Source: Bacteroidota bacterium
GTDB taxonomy: Bacteria > Bacteroidota > Bacteroidia > Flavobacteriales > Flavobacteriaceae
NCBI GenBank assembly: GCA_018335575.1
Contig: JAGXRT010000084.1
Location: 1-48,485, forward strand
Length of the DNA stretch: 48,485 bases
Reading direction: 5' to 3'
Part shown: positions 8,730 through 17,641 of the stretch, piece by piece
How positions within the stretch are numbered: the stretch's first letter is position 1
Layout of the letters: each line of letters begins with the position of its first letter
Program-made: the position numbers and the translations under genes
Notes under the pieces: generated by a model
Told to the model about the DNA's origin: nothing
Databases searched by the model: none
The model's input: only the letters and a program-made list of their open reading frames with translations

Positions 8730-9143
8730 ATGAAAGCATCTCATTTTTTAGGCTACTGTTTAGCCGTTTCGCTGTTACTTGTATCGTGTAAAAAAGAACA
8801 AGAAAAACAATCAGAATCTTTACCGAATTCTAACACAGAAATTGCTACTGATACAATTCCACAAGGTATTAATACTTCTAAAACCACTAAGTTAAATCCA
8901 CCGCACGGACAACCAGGTCATCGTTGCGATATTGCCGTAGGAGCTCCTTTAAATACGCCTATTAATCCTAGCTCATTATATCAGGAACCTATTATTCCAA
9001 ACACACCTAAAACTCAGGTACAGCAACAGCAATCCAATCCGGTAACAACCCCAAATACACCTAGGCCTAAAATTAATCCTCCACACGGACAACCGCACCA
9101 CGATTGTAAAATACAAGTAGGAGACCCATTGCCAGATGCATAA
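8730..9143 (+). CDS. lipoprotein with duplicated NPPHGQPxHxC motif
   Basis: No characterised family is recognised, though short proteins with this kind of motif occur in Bacteroidota. The 137-aa product has a lipoprotein signal with Cys20 (LLLVSC), then a disordered Ser/Thr/Pro/Gln-rich mature chain. Two copies of the motif NPPHGQPxHxCxIxVGxPL occur at residues 56-74 and 116-134, the second ending three residues from the C-terminus. Each copy has two His and one Cys in fixed spacing, the second with an extra adjacent His, which suggests metal binding, heme contact or a disulfide. That is inference. It is convergent with the peptidase operon and shares a terminator with it. Confidence 0.85.
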   Translation: MKASHFLGYCLAVSLLLVSCKKEQEKQSESLPNSNTEIATDTIPQGINTSKTTKLNPPHGQPGHRCDIAVGAPLNTPINPSSLYQEPIIPNTPKTQVQQQQSNPVTTPNTPRPKINPPHGQPHHDCKIQVGDPLPDA

Positions 9144-9152
9144 TTATAGAAT

Positions 9153-9184
9153 AAAAAAAAAAGGCGCTTAAAGCGCCTTTTTTT
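9153..9184. terminator. bidirectional intrinsic terminator
   Basis: GGCGC (9163-9167) pairs with GCGCC (9173-9177) around TTAAA, flanked by an A-tract (9153-9162) and a T-tract (9178-9184). It can end transcripts from both the plus-strand lipoprotein gene and the minus-strand peptidase operon. Confidence 0.88.
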
Positions 9185-9186
9185 AT

Positions 9187-11229
9187 TTACCAAATAAGTA
9201 CCCTATCCTCAGGTTTAACAAATAAGCTTTCGCCTTCTTTTATATCAAATGCTTTAAAAAATTCTTCAATATTTTGTAACGGCACATAAGCTCTGAAATT
9301 TCCTGGAGAATGTGGATCTGTTTTTATAAGATTTCTGGTTGCTTCATCTCTAGCTTTAGTTCTCCAAATAGTAGCCCAAGACATAAAAAAACGTTGTTCT
9401 GGAGTAAATCCATCAATTTTATCAGGACGACTAGTGTTTTTAAAGTGAAGTTGTAATCCGTCATAAGCGGCAACCAACCCGCCTAAGTCACCAATATTTT
9501 CACCTAAAGTAAATGTTCCATTAACAAATACCCCAGGCAACGCCTCTAACTTATCGTACTGAGCAACAAGTTTTTTACCTAAAGCTGTAAAATTTTCTAA
9601 ATCTTGTGGTTGCCACCAATTTTTAAGATTTCCTTCAGCATCAAAACGAGCACCAGAATCATCGAATCCATGCGATATTTCATGACCAATAACTGCGCCA
9701 ATTCCACCATAATTAACAGCATCATCTGCCAAGTAATCGTAGAAAGGTGCTTGTAAAATTGCTGCCGGGAACACTATTTCATTAAATACGGGACTGAAAT
9801 AGGCATTCACTGTTTGTGGACTCATTCCCCAACGTGTTTTATCAACAGGTTGGCCTAAATCTTTTAAGTTGTCATAGTAACTCCATTTTGAGTAATCCAT
9901 CATATTACTTGCAAATGTTCCGCCTTCTTTGGGCGATTTAGTAACCAAAGCGCTATAATCTCTCCATTTATCAGGATATCCAATTTTTACAGTCATTTTA
10001 TTAACCTTTTCATACGCTTTTTCTTTGGTTTCTTCACCCATCCAAGTTAAATTCTTGATTCTGTTTAGATAAGCTAATTTTAGGTTTTGAACCATTTGAG
10101 CAGCTTTCGCTTTTGCTTCTGGCGGAAACTTTTCATCTACATACAATTTACCTAAAGCTTCACCAACAGTTCTGTTTACTACTTGTAATGCTCTATCATT
10201 TAAAGGGCGTTGTTTTTTAGAACCTCTTAATATTTTCTCTGAGAACTCCCAATTCATGCGTTCCATATCCATGGTTAATCGGTTTGAAAAACGATCGATT
10301 AATGTCCATTTAAGATAGTTTTTCCATTGATCAACTGATGTAGATTTAAACACTTCTTCTAAGGCTACAAAATATTTTGGCTCGCTAATAATAACAGTGT
10401 CCATATTTTTCACGCCAATTCCACTAAAATAGGCAGTCCAATTTATTGAAGGTGTTAACTTGTTCAAATCTGAAACTGCAGTTGGATTGTAACGTTTACG
10501 CGCATCACGGCGTTCTTCTTTTGTCATTCTAGGAACAGCCAAACTGGTTTCAAAAGCTAAAATATCTGCAGCTCTTTTTGATGCATTAGCATCTTTTTTA
10601 TCAACATACTGAAACATTTTGGCAATATGCGCTACATATTTTTCACGTTTATCTTTGGTGTCTGCATCTTCATCCACGTAATAATCGCGGTTAGGTAATC
10701 CTAAAGCACCGGCACCTAAATTACCAACATTTAAATTACTGTTTTTTAAATCGGGGCCAACTCTAAATCCAAAAAAGCCACCGCCACCATAAATTTCCAT
10801 TTCAATAAGGTATTTCTGTAAATCTTGCAAATTTTTGATGGCATCAACCTTAGCAAAATATGGTTTAAGTGGATTAATTCCGTTTTTATTACGAGCAATT
10901 GTATCCATTATTGTTAAGTAGATGTCTATTGCTTTATCTTGATCTGTTCCGTTGGTATACTTTCCACTTGCAATAGCTTTGTCTAATATTGCCTGAACGT
11001 CTTTATCGGTATTTTCTCTTAATTCATCAAAACTTCCCCAACGGGTTCTGTCATCAGGAATCTGATTTTTATCTAACCATTTACCATTTACAAACCTAAA
11101 AAAGTCATCACCAGGTTTAACTGATGTGTCTAAATAATCCAGGTTGATACCTCTTGTAGTTTGAGCCTGAACTAATACTCCCACCAATAAAAGTGAAAGA
11201 AAAAATGTGTGTTTAATTACTTTTATCAT
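9187..11229 (-). CDS. M13 family zinc metallopeptidase (neprilysin/PepO-like)
   Basis: Exported endopeptidase acting on oligopeptides, 680 aa. The signal peptide ends about residue 23 (VQAQ). The M13 N-terminal domain follows (about 35-410). The catalytic domain contains NAYFSP (475-480), zinc motif HEISH (516-520; His516, His520, catalytic Glu517), third ligand Glu577 in GENIGDLGG, and the C-terminal IW. All catalytic residues are present and length is normal. It lies 15 bp downstream of an S9 peptidase gene as the last gene of the same operon, suggesting joint peptide degradation in the periplasm. No lipobox is present after the signal, so it is probably soluble. Confidence 0.95.
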   Translation of the reverse strand: MIKVIKHTFFLSLLLVGVLVQAQTTRGINLDYLDTSVKPGDDFFRFVNGKWLDKNQIPDDRTRWGSFDELRENTDKDVQAILDKAIASGKYTNGTDQDKAIDIYLTIMDTIARNKNGINPLKPYFAKVDAIKNLQDLQKYLIEMEIYGGGGFFGFRVGPDLKNSNLNVGNLGAGALGLPNRDYYVDEDADTKDKREKYVAHIAKMFQYVDKKDANASKRAADILAFETSLAVPRMTKEERRDARKRYNPTAVSDLNKLTPSINWTAYFSGIGVKNMDTVIISEPKYFVALEEVFKSTSVDQWKNYLKWTLIDRFSNRLTMDMERMNWEFSEKILRGSKKQRPLNDRALQVVNRTVGEALGKLYVDEKFPPEAKAKAAQMVQNLKLAYLNRIKNLTWMGEETKEKAYEKVNKMTVKIGYPDKWRDYSALVTKSPKEGGTFASNMMDYSKWSYYDNLKDLGQPVDKTRWGMSPQTVNAYFSPVFNEIVFPAAILQAPFYDYLADDAVNYGGIGAVIGHEISHGFDDSGARFDAEGNLKNWWQPQDLENFTALGKKLVAQYDKLEALPGVFVNGTFTLGENIGDLGGLVAAYDGLQLHFKNTSRPDKIDGFTPEQRFFMSWATIWRTKARDEATRNLIKTDPHSPGNFRAYVPLQNIEEFFKAFDIKEGESLFVKPEDRVLIW

Positions 11230-11244
11230 ATTGTTTAATTTATG

Positions 11245-14049
11245 TTATTCTACTAATTCATATCCAAAAACAGTTCCTTTATCAACAGCTTCTACTCCGT
11301 TCACCATCCAACTAGGCGCTTTTTCTCCTTTTAAATAATGATCGAAAAACTGCATCATTCTAACCGATAAATCATATCTGTTTTTTTGCTTGCGCAAATT
11401 GTGAGCTTCATCTTTATACATTAATAACCACGATGGTTTTTGAAATCTTCTCAAGGCAATATAAAATTCAATTCCTTGTTCTTTTGGTACAGCGCCATCG
11501 CTTTCGTTATGCATAATTAATAAAGGAGTTTCTATTTGAGGTACTCCAAATAATGGGGAGTTTTCAATATATAAATCTAAGTTTTCCCACGGTGTTTTAC
11601 CAATTCTAGATTGAGTTTTCTCGTATTGAAATGCTCTGTTTCTACCCGATTCCCAACGAATACCACCATAAGCAGAAATCATGTTTGATACAGGAGCCCC
11701 TGCCATTGCTGCCTTAAATTTATTTGTTTTGGTAATAACATGGGCTGTTTGGTAGCCGCCCCAACTTTGACCTTGAATTCCTAAATTATTACTGTCAACA
11801 AATGGGAATTTTTCTATGGCTTCAACTCCTGATACAATGCAGTTATAGGCACTTTTTCCAGGATACCCAATTTCATAAACAATGTCTGGAACAAAAACCA
11901 AGTAACCATTACTGGTAAAGTAAGTAAAGTTTACAGTTGATGCGCTTGGCTGTGGAGTTACATAATTATTAAGTCTATCTGCATATTTTTCATAAAAATA
12001 AGTTACCATAGGGTATTTTTTAGTTGGGTCAAAATTCTCTGGTTTGTAAAGAATACCCTCTAATGGAGTACCGTCGTATGCATTCCATTTAACTAATTCT
12101 GATGTACCTCTTAAAAACTCTGTATCGTGTGAATTTACATTAGAAACCTGTTTTACATTCTTAAAATCTGTTGTAAACCAAACATTTGGAAACTCATTTA
12201 ACGACTGACGTGTATACACAAAAACATTTGCGTTTTTAGCTTTTTTTAGGTTTTCAAACAGTCTTCTATCTGATTTAAGTATGTTTGTTTTAACTTGATT
12301 TTTAGTGTTTAAGGTGTAATAGCTACTTTCTTTTGTTTTTTTATCAAAACCTCTTAACACCATTTGATTATTTATATAAGATACTTTATCTGCATCTTCT
12401 CTGTCGAATGACAATTGTGCCATTCGGTATTCAATTTTATTTAAACGTCCGTCTTTTGTAATATTTACAGGTGCTTTTTTACCACTTAATTCCACTTTCC
12501 ACACATCAAATTCATCATAAACTAAAGCGGTTTGATTATCAACAAAACCTCCAAATCCATATGGACTAGGTAAAGCTGGCAAATCGTTATCCACTTCATA
12601 AAAAGGCACCGTTAATGAAGCGGTTAAATTTACTTCTTTTTGGGCAGCTATATCCATTGCAAACCAATGTTTTAGCTCGTGATTATAATAAATTGCATAG
12701 GTACCGTCTTCAGTAAGTTTTGGATTAGAACTTATTTTTTTGATAATTTTTTCGCGTTTACCTGTTTCAACATCTATTCTGTAGATATCTCTGAATGATG
12801 GGTAGTCCCACGTTGATTCTATCTCATAGCCATTATTGGAAACACCTAAAACATACTTATTATTATTTTTGTTGGTTGAAATTATAATATCGAAAAAATC
12901 ATCTTGTAAATTAGTTACTTCATCTTTTTCTATATCGTAAACCGATAAAAATGATTTGTTTCTGTCTCTTTTTACATTAAACTCTTGCTCGGATTGAATT
13001 CTATTATCATTCCATGACCATATAGAAACTTCGGCTAATTCATCTTTTAATAGTGTTGTATCATTATCAAACTTTTTAGGAATTAATTGGGTGTAAAAGA
13101 ACATTTTTTTTCCGTTGTCTGAGAAAAAAGGTGCTCTTTGATTGCTTAGTTTATACCCGTTATTTAGTTTTTGAAACGAAGTGTCAACAACTTTTTTTAC
13201 AGTATTATTACTCCAATAAAACAAATCAAACTTTAAAGAATCTTTTTTAATGCTGTCTTTAGCTGATAAAAATGCCATTTTTTGTCCGTCTTTGGAAGCA
13301 GCAAACTGAGCTATTTTTATTTTATTGTGGTCTAATAGTGTAAGCTTTTTATCTTCTAGTGAATATTTGTATAAGGCTTGTTTCTTCTTAAGCGTGTCAA
13401 TACCTTTGGTAACCAACAGCGCTTTTTCATTCTCAATAAATTTATAGTCTTTAGCTAAAAATAAAGTGTCGTTGGTAGCAGCCTTTAAATTTTTAATAAT
13501 CAGATAATCGTCTTCGAATTTTAAATTCTTAGGTTTAGTGTTTGGAGAATCTTTTTTAGGCTTTTCTTTGACTGCACTAATTTCTTTTAATTTTTTAATT
13601 GCTACATAATTACCATATTTATCGGGCGATTTAAAATCTTTAATCTTTAAAATTGAATCTACAATTTTATTTAATCTTACATCATATACATAAAAAGAAT
13701 TGCGTTCTTTTTTATCTTTTTTCACTTTATCTTTTCGTTCTTTTCTGTCGGTTTCATACGATGGTTTTTGTTGAAAAAACACATAATTTTCATCAAAATC
13801 AATAGCTGGTGAAATTCCATTTAGTTGTTTAAACTTATTGTTAGTTTTAGTATTAAAAACTTCAATATAGGGATTTGCAAACGGTGTTATTGGCTGAACT
13901 TCATATGCCAAAACAGTACCTTTATTAGACAAAACTGTTTCGCCTATTCTCATCCATTTGTCATAATCGCTATGGGTTATAACTTTTTTCTGTGAAAATG
14001 AAATCATGCAGAAAAAGGATACTACTAAGACAAGTAATGTTTTTTTCAT
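11245..14049 (-). CDS. S9 family (prolyl oligopeptidase-type) serine peptidase
   Basis: Exported peptidase of 934 aa with a signal peptide ending about residue 20 (ISFSQ). A long Lys-rich beta-propeller domain (about 25-620) precedes an alpha/beta-hydrolase domain (about 650-910). The catalytic triad is visible: Ser762 in GQSWGGY, Asp851 in ESDGAVP and His883 in DEAHNL. The highly charged segment around residues 100-175 is unusual and may be a flexible surface insertion. It lies between a lipoprotein gene (6-bp gap) and the M13 peptidase gene (15-bp gap), in one operon. The dipeptidyl- versus oligopeptidase specificity cannot be decided from sequence. Confidence 0.94.
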   Translation of the reverse strand: MKKTLLVLVVSFFCMISFSQKKVITHSDYDKWMRIGETVLSNKGTVLAYEVQPITPFANPYIEVFNTKTNNKFKQLNGISPAIDFDENYVFFQQKPSYETDRKERKDKVKKDKKERNSFYVYDVRLNKIVDSILKIKDFKSPDKYGNYVAIKKLKEISAVKEKPKKDSPNTKPKNLKFEDDYLIIKNLKAATNDTLFLAKDYKFIENEKALLVTKGIDTLKKKQALYKYSLEDKKLTLLDHNKIKIAQFAASKDGQKMAFLSAKDSIKKDSLKFDLFYWSNNTVKKVVDTSFQKLNNGYKLSNQRAPFFSDNGKKMFFYTQLIPKKFDNDTTLLKDELAEVSIWSWNDNRIQSEQEFNVKRDRNKSFLSVYDIEKDEVTNLQDDFFDIIISTNKNNNKYVLGVSNNGYEIESTWDYPSFRDIYRIDVETGKREKIIKKISSNPKLTEDGTYAIYYNHELKHWFAMDIAAQKEVNLTASLTVPFYEVDNDLPALPSPYGFGGFVDNQTALVYDEFDVWKVELSGKKAPVNITKDGRLNKIEYRMAQLSFDREDADKVSYINNQMVLRGFDKKTKESSYYTLNTKNQVKTNILKSDRRLFENLKKAKNANVFVYTRQSLNEFPNVWFTTDFKNVKQVSNVNSHDTEFLRGTSELVKWNAYDGTPLEGILYKPENFDPTKKYPMVTYFYEKYADRLNNYVTPQPSASTVNFTYFTSNGYLVFVPDIVYEIGYPGKSAYNCIVSGVEAIEKFPFVDSNNLGIQGQSWGGYQTAHVITKTNKFKAAMAGAPVSNMISAYGGIRWESGRNRAFQYEKTQSRIGKTPWENLDLYIENSPLFGVPQIETPLLIMHNESDGAVPKEQGIEFYIALRRFQKPSWLLMYKDEAHNLRKQKNRYDLSVRMMQFFDHYLKGEKAPSWMVNGVEAVDKGTVFGYELVE

Positions 14050-14055
14050 GTTAAC

Positions 14056-14595
14056 TTAATTTTTGTTTTTAAACGATTGAATAATTAAACGGTCTTTTTC
14101 TTTTTTTAATTCTACAACTTTTGAAACATTTTCGTTTGGTATAACTATAGATAACACATAATGCTCTATTTTCCAGTTATTATTTTTTTTAGACAACACT
14201 CCAGAGCCTCTGCAAACACCCATCCAGGTGTCCAATAATTCATCAAACCAAGCTATATCTCCTTTTGTATTAAAATACAGATTTCGCTCTAAAACCATAA
14301 AATCCCAGGTTTTCTTTTTATCAAAATGAGGTTTAGCAAATTCTTTAAATTGTTGAATGGTCCAATTTTCAGAAGCATCAGTCCCAATAAAAATTGAGTT
14401 ATTCGACATTTTACCGAAATACGCATCAAAATCATAATTGGCGACATCTATATGCCATCGATTGAGAAAATAATTTAGATGTTCAATATTTCTTTCTGTA
14501 GTGTAATTTGGAGATTTATTAGTAGAATTATGGTCACTTATAATAATGCAATTGCTAAAAGTTAGCAATAAAATTACAATGTAAATTTTTTTCAT
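14056..14595 (-). CDS. SnoaL-like (NTF2-fold) lipoprotein
   Basis: Product of 179 aa with a lipoprotein signal and lipidated Cys16 (TFSNC). The mature part has the NTF2/SnoaL_3 pattern: an N-terminal helix with LNRWHIDVANYDFDAYFGKMS, then SIFIGTDASENW, IQQFKEFAKPHF, and beta strands around WMGVCRGSGVLSKKNNNWKIEHYVLSIVIPNE. Such domains bind small molecules or serve as accessory units. No enzyme activity can be assigned. Its ATG overlaps the stop of the upstream lipoprotein gene (ATGA), and it sits 6 bp before the S9 peptidase gene, so it is co-transcribed with the exported peptidases. Confidence 0.82.
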   Translation of the reverse strand: MKKIYIVILLLTFSNCIIISDHNSTNKSPNYTTERNIEHLNYFLNRWHIDVANYDFDAYFGKMSNNSIFIGTDASENWTIQQFKEFAKPHFDKKKTWDFMVLERNLYFNTKGDIAWFDELLDTWMGVCRGSGVLSKKNNNWKIEHYVLSIVIPNENVSKVVELKKEKDRLIIQSFKNKN

Positions 14596-15194
14596 TGTTG
14601 CTGCTTATTTGTTTTAAGTTTTTGAAGTTCAGTTTCAGTTGGTTTTACTATTTTTAAAACTGTATCATTTAATACTTTTGGAACAGAAAACTTAACATCT
14701 ACAGATTCCTCATTAGCATTTAACAAATACACCTGGTTAATTTTTGAAATTATTGATTCATATGCATAAACTATATTCTCAATTTTCTCTATTGTTTCCT
14801 CGGTAGTAATGGTGTTAATTTTACTCATATCATTTAACCGCAAGGCCTCATTATTAAGAATATTAAAGCGTGCAATAACATCGGGTCTCTTAATTTTATC
14901 AATTTTAATACTGTCTTTAATTTTAACTATTATATCACTTAAATCTTTGGATAAAAGCATTGCTTTAGAAGGAGTAGTGTTATAATATTGGCTTATAATA
15001 TTTTCAAACTCTTCATATTGACTCCATTCTTTAATTTCTTTTCGGGCAATATCGGTTAAATAAACTGTTTGTGAATATGTTTTTGTCAATGAATCATTTT
15101 TGGTTGAAGCAGCCTCTAATTGTGTTTCATTTACATTTTTTTTACACCCAATTAGAAAAATGCTAATAGCTACAAGAACGAACTTTTTTATCAT
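14592..15194 (-). CDS. hypothetical lipoprotein, 200 aa
   Basis: No family recognised. A lipoprotein signal with Cys17 (IFLIGC) is followed by a mostly helical mature domain (about 25-160) with regular Ile/Leu spacing and many Lys/Glu, suggesting a coiled or bundled helical protein. A short basic, Gln-ending tail (KTNKQQQ) closes it. It is the first gene of the four-gene peptidase operon and overlaps the next gene by 4 bp. I saw no perfect -7 consensus directly upstream on the minus strand. Confidence 0.75.
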   Translation of the reverse strand: MIKKFVLVAISIFLIGCKKNVNETQLEAASTKNDSLTKTYSQTVYLTDIARKEIKEWSQYEEFENIISQYYNTTPSKAMLLSKDLSDIIVKIKDSIKIDKIKRPDVIARFNILNNEALRLNDMSKINTITTEETIEKIENIVYAYESIISKINQVYLLNANEESVDVKFSVPKVLNDTVLKIVKPTETELQKLKTNKQQQ

Positions 15195-15318
15195 GAATTT
15201 GTATTAAAGTATAAAAGTAACAAATAGAAATAAATATTATGTTAAAATAACGTTAGCGTTTTAAAATCTTATCCTTGCGAAAAATTATTTAGCCTTGGCT
15301 TTTCTTTATCAACCTAAT

Positions 15319-15335
15319 TAAATTTGATAAATTTG
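15319..15335 (+). promoter_or_regulatory. two overlapping -7 elements before the threonine dehydrogenase gene
   Basis: TAAATTTG occurs twice, at 15319-15326 and 15328-15335, separated by one base. A TTG at 15295-15297 lies 21 nt before the first copy. Both fit the Bacteroidota -7 consensus, giving leaders of roughly 20-30 nt. The remaining upstream 120 bp hold only a small AACG/CGTT palindrome near 15250. Confidence 0.55.
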
Positions 15336-15360
15336 TAGCACTTAAAAAAACTTACTACTT

Positions 15361-16302
15361 ATGAGTGAAAAAATTTTAATTATCGGTGCTGGTGGACAAA
15401 TTGGTACTGAACTTACAATAAAACTACGCGAACTTTATGGTAAGGACAACGTAGTTGCTGCTGATATAAATTCTGGAAGTAATGAATTGATGTATTCTGG
15501 ACCCTTCGAAATTTTAGATGCAACTAGAAAAGATGATGTTAAAAAAGCTATTAAAAAGTACAAGATTACTCAGGTTTATTTAATGGCTGCCATGTTATCG
15601 GCGGTTGGAGAAAAATTTCCGGAAAAAGCGTGGAGTCTTAACATGAATTCGCTATTAATTGCATTGGATTTAGCAAAAGATGGTCTTTATAAAAAACTGT
15701 TTTGGCCTAGTTCTATGGCCGCTTTTGGACCAACATCGCCAAAGAAAAACACACCACAAGAAACTATAATGGATCCATCAACTGTGTACGGAATTAGCAA
15801 ATTAGCCGGTGAACGTTGGTGCGAATATTACTTTCAAAAATTTGGTGTTGATGTAAGAAGTATCCGTTATCCGGGTATTATTAGCTGGAAAACAAAACCA
15901 GGCGGCGGTACAACTGATTATGCAATTGACATCTTTTACAAGGCAGTTAATCATGAAGATTATAATTGCTTCTTGTCTGAACATACGCGTTTACCAATGA
16001 TGTATATGGATGATGCTATTAAAGCAACCGTTGATATTATGCAAGCGCCAAGCGAACAAATAAAAGTTCGCTCTTCTTATAATTTATCAGCCATTGATTT
16101 TACACCTGAAGAAGTGTACAACGAAATCAAAAAACATTATCCAGATTTCAAAGTTAATTATGTACCCGATTTTAGACAACAAATTGCAGACAGTTGGCCA
16201 CAAAGTATTGACGATAGTGTTGCACGTAAAGATTGGAATTGGAATCATTCTTTTGATTTAGAAAAAATGACCAAAGACATGATTAAAAACCTATCAAATT
16301 AA
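15361..16302 (+). CDS. tdh: NAD-dependent L-threonine 3-dehydrogenase, short-chain (epimerase-like) type
   Basis: Oxidises L-threonine to 2-amino-3-ketobutyrate in the threonine-to-glycine route, cytoplasmic, 313 aa. The Rossmann motif GAGGQIG (9-15) binds NAD. The SDR catalytic pair is Tyr143 and Lys147 in VYGISK, with Ser118 in WPSSMAAFG. Segments WKTKPGGGTTDYAIDIF and MYMDDAIKAT match the extended-SDR threonine dehydrogenases known from Flavobacterium and Cupriavidus rather than the zinc-dependent type. No kbl partner is adjacent. A palindromic hairpin follows the stop codon. It could be confused with UDP-glucose epimerases, but the substrate-loop sequence favours TDH. Confidence 0.88.
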   Translation: MSEKILIIGAGGQIGTELTIKLRELYGKDNVVAADINSGSNELMYSGPFEILDATRKDDVKKAIKKYKITQVYLMAAMLSAVGEKFPEKAWSLNMNSLLIALDLAKDGLYKKLFWPSSMAAFGPTSPKKNTPQETIMDPSTVYGISKLAGERWCEYYFQKFGVDVRSIRYPGIISWKTKPGGGTTDYAIDIFYKAVNHEDYNCFLSEHTRLPMMYMDDAIKATVDIMQAPSEQIKVRSSYNLSAIDFTPEEVYNEIKKHYPDFKVNYVPDFRQQIADSWPQSIDDSVARKDWNWNHSFDLEKMTKDMIKNLSN

Positions 16303-16307
16303 AACCC

Positions 16308-16331
16308 TAGAGCTCATAAAAATGAGCTCTA
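16308..16331 (+). other. perfect stem-loop without T-tract after tdh
   Basis: TAGAGCTCAT (16308-16317) pairs perfectly with ATGAGCTCTA (16322-16331) around an AAAA loop. No T-run follows on the plus strand (AAAATTTAT instead), so it is a poor intrinsic terminator. It could be an mRNA 3'-end stabiliser or a partial terminator between tdh and the thioredoxin-like gene, which starts 13 bp later. Confidence 0.6.
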
Positions 16332-16344
16332 AAAATTTATACCA

Positions 16345-16932
16345 ATGAAAAACATTATTCAACAAAGTTTACAAAACAGTTTATCATATACTGCATACCG
16401 TCAATTAATAAACGATTTATTAACCGAAGGAAAATCAACCGGAACTACTGAGAATCCAGATTATTTACAGTTTAGCGAGCTCAACAAATCTAGAATGAAC
16501 AGGCTTGATAAAACCCTAAAAGTACTTGAAAATCATAAGCAAAAATTGCTAAAATTAACAACGTCTTATACGTGGTTAGTAATTTCTGAAGGCTGGTGTG
16601 GCGATGCAGCACAAATATTACCGGTGTTAAACAAACTTGCAGAAGTATCTGATAACATCGATTTAAGAATTGTAATACGTGATGAAAATCTAGAATTAAT
16701 GGATCAATTTTTAACCAATGGAAACCGAGCAATTCCAATACTACTTATTTTAGATGCTGAAATGAATGTTGTAAACCAATGGGGGCCAAGACCGTTAACA
16801 GCTACTCAAATGGTGCTAGATTACAAAACTAAATACGGTTTATTGGATGCTGATTTTAAAATACAATTACAAACTTGGTATAACGAGAATAAAGGAATAG
16901 AAATTCAAAACGAAGTGATGAACTTATTTTAA
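16345..16932 (+). CDS. thioredoxin-fold family protein with single active-site Cys
   Basis: Cytoplasmic 195-aa protein resembling the Thioredoxin_9 group. There is a helical N-terminus (about 1-65), then the fold with WLVISEGWCGDAAQ. Cys85 occupies the first active-site position but the CxxC second Cys is Ala88 (CGDA). The cis-proline loop is present at Ile130-Pro131 (RAIP), followed by the WGPRP segment. A monothiol protein cannot run the usual dithiol cycle, so it may act through glutathionylation-like or peroxidase-type chemistry, or bind a partner. It ends one base before the convergent truB gene with no terminator between them. Confidence 0.8.
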   Translation: MKNIIQQSLQNSLSYTAYRQLINDLLTEGKSTGTTENPDYLQFSELNKSRMNRLDKTLKVLENHKQKLLKLTTSYTWLVISEGWCGDAAQILPVLNKLAEVSDNIDLRIVIRDENLELMDQFLTNGNRAIPILLILDAEMNVVNQWGPRPLTATQMVLDYKTKYGLLDADFKIQLQTWYNENKGIEIQNEVMNLF

Positions 16933-16933
16933 G

Positions 16934-17641
16934 TTAGTTTGACTTGTCTTGGTAACCTATTTCATTGAGAAATACATCCAAGCTTTTTGCGTTTTCAACT
17001 TCAAATTGACCAATTTTTGTGCGTCTAAGGCTGGATAAATAAGCCCCAGTGTTCAATGCTTTCCCAAAATCATTGGCAATAGAACGGATATAAGTTCCTT
17101 TACCACATTTAATTCTGAAATCGATATTTGGCAAGTCTATGTTTGTAATTTCGAATTCGTAAACCATAACTTTTCTGGAATCTAAAACCAACTCTTTTCC
17201 TTTTCTGGCGCTGTCATACGCACGCTTTCCGTCTTTTTGGATAGCAGAAAAAACAGGTGGAACCTGATCAATTTCTCCTATGAATTTTGAAACTGTATTA
17301 TTTAACAGCTCTTCCGTTATGTGAGTATAAGAAAATTCGCCATCAAAATCAGTTTCTAGGTCATAACTTGGCGTTGTTTTTCCTAGTGTAAATGTGCCCG
17401 TATATTCCTTAAATAACCCTTGAAATTCTTCAATCTTTTTAGTGAATTTTCCCGTACACATTATTAACAAACCTGTTGCAAGTGGGTCTAGCGTTCCGGC
17501 ATGTCCAATTTTTATTTTTTTTATGTGATACTTCTTTTGTATAGTGTATCGCATTTTGTTAACAACTTGGAACGATGTCCAACGTAAAGGTTTATCAATC
17601 AGTATTACCTGACCTTCTTGAAGTTTTTCTAATAAATACAT
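16934..17641 (-). CDS. truB: tRNA pseudouridine(55) synthase TruB
   Basis: Converts U55 of tRNA T-arms to pseudouridine, cytoplasmic, 235 aa. The catalytic motif GHAGTLDPLATGLL holds Asp52. It also has the KPLRWTSFQVVNKMR segment near the N-terminus and KCGKGTYIRSIANDFG of the RNA-binding site. The C-terminal PUA region is short, as in many Bacteroidota. The start ATG overlaps the uppP stop by one base (TAATG), so translation is coupled. It is the last gene of the ftsX-DUF3098-uppP-truB operon. Confidence 0.95.
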   Translation of the reverse strand: MYLLEKLQEGQVILIDKPLRWTSFQVVNKMRYTIQKKYHIKKIKIGHAGTLDPLATGLLIMCTGKFTKKIEEFQGLFKEYTGTFTLGKTTPSYDLETDFDGEFSYTHITEELLNNTVSKFIGEIDQVPPVFSAIQKDGKRAYDSARKGKELVLDSRKVMVYEFEITNIDLPNIDFRIKCGKGTYIRSIANDFGKALNTGAYLSSLRRTKIGQFEVENAKSLDVFLNEIGYQDKSN

